The translations under genes were made by a program, and so were the position numbers. Source: Paenibacillus physcomitrellae (GTDB taxonomy: Bacteria; Bacillota; Bacilli; Paenibacillales; Paenibacillaceae). From it: a stretch of 64,000 nt of DNA. The notes beneath the pieces were generated by a model. It saw only the letters and a program-made list of their open reading frames with translations, searched no databases and was not told the DNA's origin. Positions 59,938 through 64,000 of this stretch are shown in pieces. Positions within the stretch are counted from its first letter, which is position 1. Each line of letters opens with the position of its first letter. The DNA lies in NCBI RefSeq assembly GCF_002240225.1, contig NZ_CP022584.1, forward strand, positions 4,689,850 to 4,753,849, in the 5' to 3' direction.

Positions 59938-61329
59938 ATGAGGAAGAAGTGGTTGTTAAGCTTGTTGACTTTCGGTTCACTATTTGCAGTTCCGGTCTCC
60001 GCGTTTGCTGCAGATGACGTAACTGCACCGGCAGTTGAAATCGGTGTGAACTCCTTGTTTGTATTTCTGGCTTTTGTGCTTGTCTTCTTTATGCAGGCTG
60101 GTTTCGCTCTACTTGAAGCTGGATCCGTACGTATGAAAAATGCCGGCCACGTAGCCGGTAAAACCGTTCTTACATTAGGGATAGCCGTTATCGCTTTCTG
60201 GGCCCTCGGTTTTGGATTCGGCTTCGGCAATGGCAACGGATTTTTTGGCTACGAGGGTTTCTTCTTTGGAGGAAACGCAGACACTCCTTCATTTGATGCA
60301 TTAACTGCAGCCGGAGTGCCGATGGTGATCATGTTTCTGTTTCAATTCTCTTTCGCGGCTGTTTCACTGGCGATCGCCTGCGGCGGTATGGCCGAACGCG
60401 CGAAGCTGAGTGTTTACATTATCTTCGGACTTTTGTTTATGATTATCATTTACCCAATCATCGCTCACTGGGTATGGGGCGGCGGATGGCTGGCCGAAAT
60501 GGGCATGCAGGACTATGCGGGCTCGGCAGTCGTTCACTTGACAGGTGCGACAGCGGCTCTGGTAGCAACCTTCCTGCTCAAACCGCGCCTTGGTAAATAC
60601 AATAAAGACGGTAAGCCTAACAGCATTCCTGGACACAACCAAGTGCTCTCCGTATTGGGTGTAATCATTTTGTGGTTCGGCTGGTTCGGTTTCAACCCGG
60701 GCAGTGGACTTTCCGCTATGAACGACGGATTTTTTGGCTATGTAGCCCTGACTACTAACCTGGCTGCTGCCGCAGGCGGCGTTGCCGCGCTGCTGATTTC
60801 CTGGGCGGTGTTTGGCAAAGCGGACATCCCTAGCATGCTGAACGGTGTATTGGCGGCGTTGGTTGCTATTACGGGTTCATGTGCATTCGTAGAACCGTGG
60901 GCGGCCATCGTAATCGGGGTTGTAGCAGGCGTGTTGACATTCTTTACAGCTCAATGGTTTGAAAAAGCAGGGCTGGATGATCCCGTTTACGCATTCTCCG
61001 TACACGGCATCGCCGGTATGTGGGGCGCTTTGTCCACCGGTTTCTTCGCAACAGGCGATCTTGCTGACACGGTTGGCGTAGGTCAAGCCGGTTTGTTCTA
61101 CGGCGGCGGCTTCCACCAGCTGGGTGTTCAAGCTTTGGGCATGGTCGGAACGTTCGTATTCGTCCTGGTGCTTTCCTTCATTATTCTGGGGATCATCAAG
61201 GCTGTTACAGGACTACGTGTCACTGAGGAAGAAGAGACTATGGGACTTGATATCAGTGAGCATGGCACTTATGGTTATCCGGAACAAATGGGTTTGCTTA
61301 ATAACTCCGGCAGAGATATTAGTAAATAA
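59938..61329 (+). CDS. amt: Ammonium transporter
   Basis: 463-aa Amt/Mep/Rh channel: an N-terminal signal peptide (1-24, cleaved after SAFA), 11 TM helices, pore His pair in AVVHLTGATA and SVHGIAGMWG. It imports ammonium. AAGGAGAGGG precedes the ATG. No glnK (PII) follows, unlike the common amt-glnK pair; instead, DUF294 and exonuclease genes follow at a 72-nt gap without a terminator. Confidence 0.96.
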   Translation: MRKKWLLSLLTFGSLFAVPVSAFAADDVTAPAVEIGVNSLFVFLAFVLVFFMQAGFALLEAGSVRMKNAGHVAGKTVLTLGIAVIAFWALGFGFGFGNGNGFFGYEGFFFGGNADTPSFDALTAAGVPMVIMFLFQFSFAAVSLAIACGGMAERAKLSVYIIFGLLFMIIIYPIIAHWVWGGGWLAEMGMQDYAGSAVVHLTGATAALVATFLLKPRLGKYNKDGKPNSIPGHNQVLSVLGVIILWFGWFGFNPGSGLSAMNDGFFGYVALTTNLAAAAGGVAALLISWAVFGKADIPSMLNGVLAALVAITGSCAFVEPWAAIVIGVVAGVLTFFTAQWFEKAGLDDPVYAFSVHGIAGMWGALSTGFFATGDLADTVGVGQAGLFYGGGFHQLGVQALGMVGTFVFVLVLSFIILGIIKAVTGLRVTEEEETMGLDISEHGTYGYPEQMGLLNNSGRDISK

Positions 61330-61401
61330 GGATGATCTGGTGCTCTAGCAATGTTGATCTGATTCCTTAAATATGATGGTTAGAGAAAGGAAGTGCCCCG
61401 T

Positions 61402-62478
61402 ATGAAAGAAGCTGCTTCGCCAACTATTGATTTATCAAGTATTCATTCTGCGGAGACTTCCAGCGAACTGCGTTTAGCCAGATGGAAAGAAGAGAACAAG
61501 CTGCTTCAGCTGTTCTCTTCGGTCCCCATCGAGGATTGGAACGAAAGCGTAAACCGGCTTCAGGATGAAGTGATGGTGCAAGCCATCTCGATCTGTGAGC
61601 GGGAATTAGCGGAGGCAGGTGCGGGAGTTCCTCCCGTCCCCTTCGCTTTTGTTCTGTTTGGCAGCGGTGGCCGCGAGGAACAAACGCCATGGAGTGACCA
61701 GGATAATGGTTTAATTTACGCCGATGGCGGAGGGGCCGCCGCCGATCAATATTTTGAACAATTTGGTCTGGTGTTGGCCAGAATTCTGGAGGAAACCGGC
61801 TACCCTCCCTGCAAAGGGAAGGTGATGGTATCCAATCCGATGTGGCGGTTGAGCTTATTCGGGTGGCATCAACAATTAGCGGACTGGAGAGAAGAACTCC
61901 GCTGGGAAGACGTGCGGTATCTAACGATTGCTTCCGATTTGCGTTGCATTGCCGGCGATCGTCAGCTGGCTGCTGAATGGCGCAGTGACTTTATGCAGCT
62001 GATGAGCAGTAATGAAGAGCTGGAGGCAGCTTTATTAGGAAATACGGTCAGGCATAAGGCTGCCTTAAATGTGTTGGGACAGGTCATCACGGAGCGTTTC
62101 GGCGAACACGCCGGCGAGTTTGACGTGAAATACGGGTTGTATATCCCGCTTGTTAACGGAATACGTTGTATAGCTTTATATTATGGGATCAACGAAACAT
62201 CAACGCAGGACCGGATCCTGAAGTTACATGAGCTGGAGGCCTTCCCGAGGCCATGGATCGATGCGCTGCGGAGAGCTTTCACGAAATCGCTGAAATTCAG
62301 GTCGCTTACTAATCGCTATACGGAAGACGGCGTCCTGCAAGGGGATTCTTACTTAACCCAAGAAACACTCAAGCAGAAGGATGTATCCAGAGAGCTGAGG
62401 GAAAGTTTGCATACGGTCCGCCAGCTGTACCGGATGCTTCAAAGGCAGCATCGTTTTGCGGAAAGGAGGCTTCCATGA
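61402..62478 (+). CDS. DUF294 nucleotidyltransferase-like protein (GlnD-like)
   Basis: 358 aa. The nucleotidyltransferase centre is FGSGGREEQTPWSDQDNG (GSxxRxE...DxD, as in the GlnD uridylyltransferase family), followed by the DUF294 C-terminal helical substrate-binding domain (about 200-350). There is no CBS or ACT domain. It could modify a protein or make a nucleotide signal. ATG at 61402 with AAAGGAAG 8 nt upstream; GTG 61393 has no space for an RBS. It overlaps the next gene by 4 nt (ATGA). Confidence 0.88.
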   Translation: MKEAASPTIDLSSIHSAETSSELRLARWKEENKLLQLFSSVPIEDWNESVNRLQDEVMVQAISICERELAEAGAGVPPVPFAFVLFGSGGREEQTPWSDQDNGLIYADGGGAAADQYFEQFGLVLARILEETGYPPCKGKVMVSNPMWRLSLFGWHQQLADWREELRWEDVRYLTIASDLRCIAGDRQLAAEWRSDFMQLMSSNEELEAALLGNTVRHKAALNVLGQVITERFGEHAGEFDVKYGLYIPLVNGIRCIALYYGINETSTQDRILKLHELEAFPRPWIDALRRAFTKSLKFRSLTNRYTEDGVLQGDSYLTQETLKQKDVSRELRESLHTVRQLYRMLQRQHRFAERRLP

Positions 62479-63209
62479 AAGAGCCGGAACAAACTCACGG
62501 TTTATGGAACGCCATTAAAAATAGAACTTTACCTTCTGCAATCGCGTCTAAATTCGGCACTGAAAGCGCCCAGCAGATTGCTTTTCTGCGGTCGCTGAAT
62601 AAAGGTCTTCGAAGACCTGAGACGCTTCATATTCAGCTTAAAGAATTAAAGACAGCTGTATTCGATTTGGAAACGACAGGGTTTCATCCCAAGCAAGGGG
62701 ATGAAATTCTGTCGTTTGGTGCCGTTAAAGTAGAAGGCGTTCAGGTTCAGCAGGATGAGACTCACCATGTGATCGCCAAAACCTCCAAACGGATTCCAGA
62801 AGAGATTGTGAACCTTACGGGTATTACCCAGGAAATGGCCGACCAGGCTCCGCCGCTGGTTGAAGCGCTGCACGGGTTTATGAGTTTTGTGGATGATCGG
62901 GTGTTAATCGCGCACTGCAGCGGCCATGACAAAGCTTTCTTAGACCTGGCCTTATGGAAAACATCAAAAAGCCATTTGGGGCACCGGGTACTGGATACGA
63001 TGATGATTGCTCAACGCTTGCATTCGGACAGCCATATGGTCAGTCTTGATGAGTGGCTGAATTGGTACGGCATTCCGATTACCCGCCGGCATCATGCTCT
63101 GGAAGATGCCAAAATGACGGCGTATCTCTGGACGGCGCTGGTGGATCAATTGGGGGAGAGAGCTGTATATACGCTTGGCGATCTCTACGTTTTTCTAAGC
63201 CATTCTTAA
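62475..63209 (+). CDS. DnaQ-like DEDDh 3'-5' exonuclease
   Basis: 244 aa. ExoI AVFDLETTGFHP (D, E), ExoII HCSGHDKAFLDL-type (Asp), ExoIII HHALEDAKMTAYL (H, D). An N-terminal 55-aa part precedes the nuclease domain. It is like the exonuclease epsilon subunit but is not fused to a polymerase. ATGA overlap with the DUF294 gene. Partner pairs of DUF294 and DnaQ-like proteins occur in other bacteria; their joint function is unproven. Confidence 0.9.
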   Translation: MKEPEQTHGLWNAIKNRTLPSAIASKFGTESAQQIAFLRSLNKGLRRPETLHIQLKELKTAVFDLETTGFHPKQGDEILSFGAVKVEGVQVQQDETHHVIAKTSKRIPEEIVNLTGITQEMADQAPPLVEALHGFMSFVDDRVLIAHCSGHDKAFLDLALWKTSKSHLGHRVLDTMMIAQRLHSDSHMVSLDEWLNWYGIPITRRHHALEDAKMTAYLWTALVDQLGERAVYTLGDLYVFLSHS

Positions 63210-63243
63210 AGTAATAAAGCGGGTTTCATTTCGAATGAATAAG

Positions 63244-63705
63244 CTAATTTGCGTGAAGCTTTATTAAAATATATCCTGCGTCTTCCCCTGATTGAACCCC
63301 GTACAGCGAGTGATTAGGGGGATTTTTGTGTTCAGTTGAAACAATCATATACACTTTGATCAGTTCTCCGAAGCTTTGCAGCTGTTTCAAGTCCTCCTGA
63401 GACGGCACGGGTGCGGAAACCGGATGACTGTGAACAATGCCTAACAGACGCGGGGACAAGCTGCTCGGGACCCAAACAGCTGGATCCAGTGAGAAGGCTC
63501 GTTCGGGTTGTGAGGAACGGTTGGCTGCGGGCCTAAATTCGGTGATCTGCCAGCTTTGGACGCTTCCAGCTGAGGGCTCGCCAAACAAAATTCCGCATCC
63601 TTCTAAAGGATGGCAGGCAGCCATATGCTGATGAATAGCCATTAGAATCTGTTCATTGAGCTCTATATTTATTTTCAATTGATGACCACTGCTTTCTGTT
63701 TTCAT
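63244..63705 (-). CDS. M67-family (JAMM/MPN+) metallopeptidase
   Basis: 153 aa. JAMM motif: Glu in HPLEGCGILFGE, then GIVHSHPVSAPVPSQED (HxH-x7-S-x2-D). Bacterial relatives (Mec+ type) cut the C-terminus of ThiS/MoaD-like sulfur carriers; no such partner is visible here. ATG at 63705 with GGAA 8 nt upstream; the frame extends to 63774 without an RBS. Confidence 0.85.
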   Translation of the reverse strand: MKTESSGHQLKINIELNEQILMAIHQHMAACHPLEGCGILFGEPSAGSVQSWQITEFRPAANRSSQPERAFSLDPAVWVPSSLSPRLLGIVHSHPVSAPVPSQEDLKQLQSFGELIKVYMIVSTEHKNPPNHSLYGVQSGEDAGYILIKLHAN

Positions 63706-63819
63706 CGATCTTTCCGATTCCTTTCCGGCTATTATGGGGGGGCGTGTGTAATGTTTCTTCTTACGGTTGGGCACAATAAGACATAAATCTTGGTAATCTT
63801 ACCGTAAAGGAACGATCGC

Positions 63820-64000
63820 ATGAAGTCAAAAGCTTATGTTTACAAATCGATCTTGTTAGGACTGGCCGTAATGCTATTATGCAATGCGGTTTATTTAGGA
63901 TATCCGGCTTTGACTGCTGACGCCAAGGCCGCCGGCAGTGAAGGTCGTGTTCAAATCGGAAAGCAGGCGCCGTTTTTTGAATTGAAAGGACTGGATGGAC
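63820..64000 (+). CDS. Thiol-disulfide oxidoreductase ResA-like, 3'-truncated by the window edge
   Basis: First 60 codons visible. A hydrophobic segment (about 10-30) acts as membrane anchor or signal, followed by the start of an AhpC/TSA-Redoxin domain (VQIGKQAPFFELKGLDG). AAAGGAACG precedes the ATG. The CxxC site would be beyond the window. Confidence 0.75.
   Translation, partial: MKSKAYVYKSILLGLAVMLLCNAVYLGYPALTADAKAAGSEGRVQIGKQAPFFELKGLDG

Overview
The window is about 64 kb of an ordinary low-to-mid GC Firmicute chromosome. Gene content points to Paenibacillaceae, most likely Paenibacillus: AGGAGG-type ribosome binding sites, many TTG/GTG starts, a coproporphyrin-type hemE-hemH-hemY cluster, a serS T-box leader, YtpB terpene synthase, YugP, YtxH, DUF1450, YitT and DUF624 (YesL) proteins. 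This assignment is inference from gene families; no rRNA or tRNA gene is present to test it.

Layout. 1-6.8 kb: end of a short-chain dehydrogenase, a glycerophosphodiester phosphodiesterase, a glycosyltransferase and a complete fructose operon (regulator, 1-phosphofructokinase, PTS IIABC) with an array of four 10-bp repeats in front of the regulator. 6.8-7.5 kb: an IS200-type element with terminal hairpins and a stem that hides the tnpA ribosome binding site. 7.6-18 kb: Zn-dependent phospholipase C-like protein, chemotaxis receptor with a SigD-like promoter, LysR regulator, a two-component system divergent from an ApbE/heme-membrane-protein operon, a 2-hydroxyacid dehydrogenase and a histidine phosphatase. 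18-24.5 kb: Zur-box-controlled cysteine-free L31 (rpmE2), small conserved proteins, glutamate racemase, M14 peptidase, and a HesB-like protein that has lost its cysteines next to a Cys-rich DUF1450 protein. 24.5-30 kb: LtaS-type lipoteichoic acid synthase, rRNA methyltransferase, O-methyltransferase, MFS pump. 30-33.7 kb: hemE-hemH-hemY. 33.9-41.6 kb: CapA-like protein, a perfect 7 x 7-bp repeat, GDPD/FAH/DUF92 operon, Uup-like ABC-F ATPase, serS with T-box. 41.7-49 kb: M42 peptidase, LapA-like protein, PepF with two possible starts, a 56-aa membrane protein, cold shock protein, terpene synthase, pfkA. 49-58.5 kb: a palindrome-controlled small membrane protein, MATE pump, YitT, DEAD-box helicase CshA with a long leader, DUF624 protein, a probable 6S RNA, DUF1499 protein, Tpx, rhomboid, LysR. 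58.5-64 kb: YugP with a MerR regulator, an ammonium transporter with a GlnR/TnrA box followed in the same direction by a GlnD-like nucleotidyltransferase (DUF294) and a DEDDh exonuclease, a JAMM peptidase and the start of a ResA-like thioredoxin.

Most of the window is core metabolism. The parts most worth following are: amt-DUF294-exonuclease, a nitrogen-controlled module in which a GlnD-like enzyme takes the place where PII is usually found; the two-component/ApbE/heme-protein locus, which has no visible flavinylation substrate; the unannotated 6S-like RNA with an inverted repeat around its -35 box; the 28-bp palindrome centred on a -10 box at 49.1 kb; and the PepF gene, which encodes an in-frame signal peptide upstream of a much better internal start.
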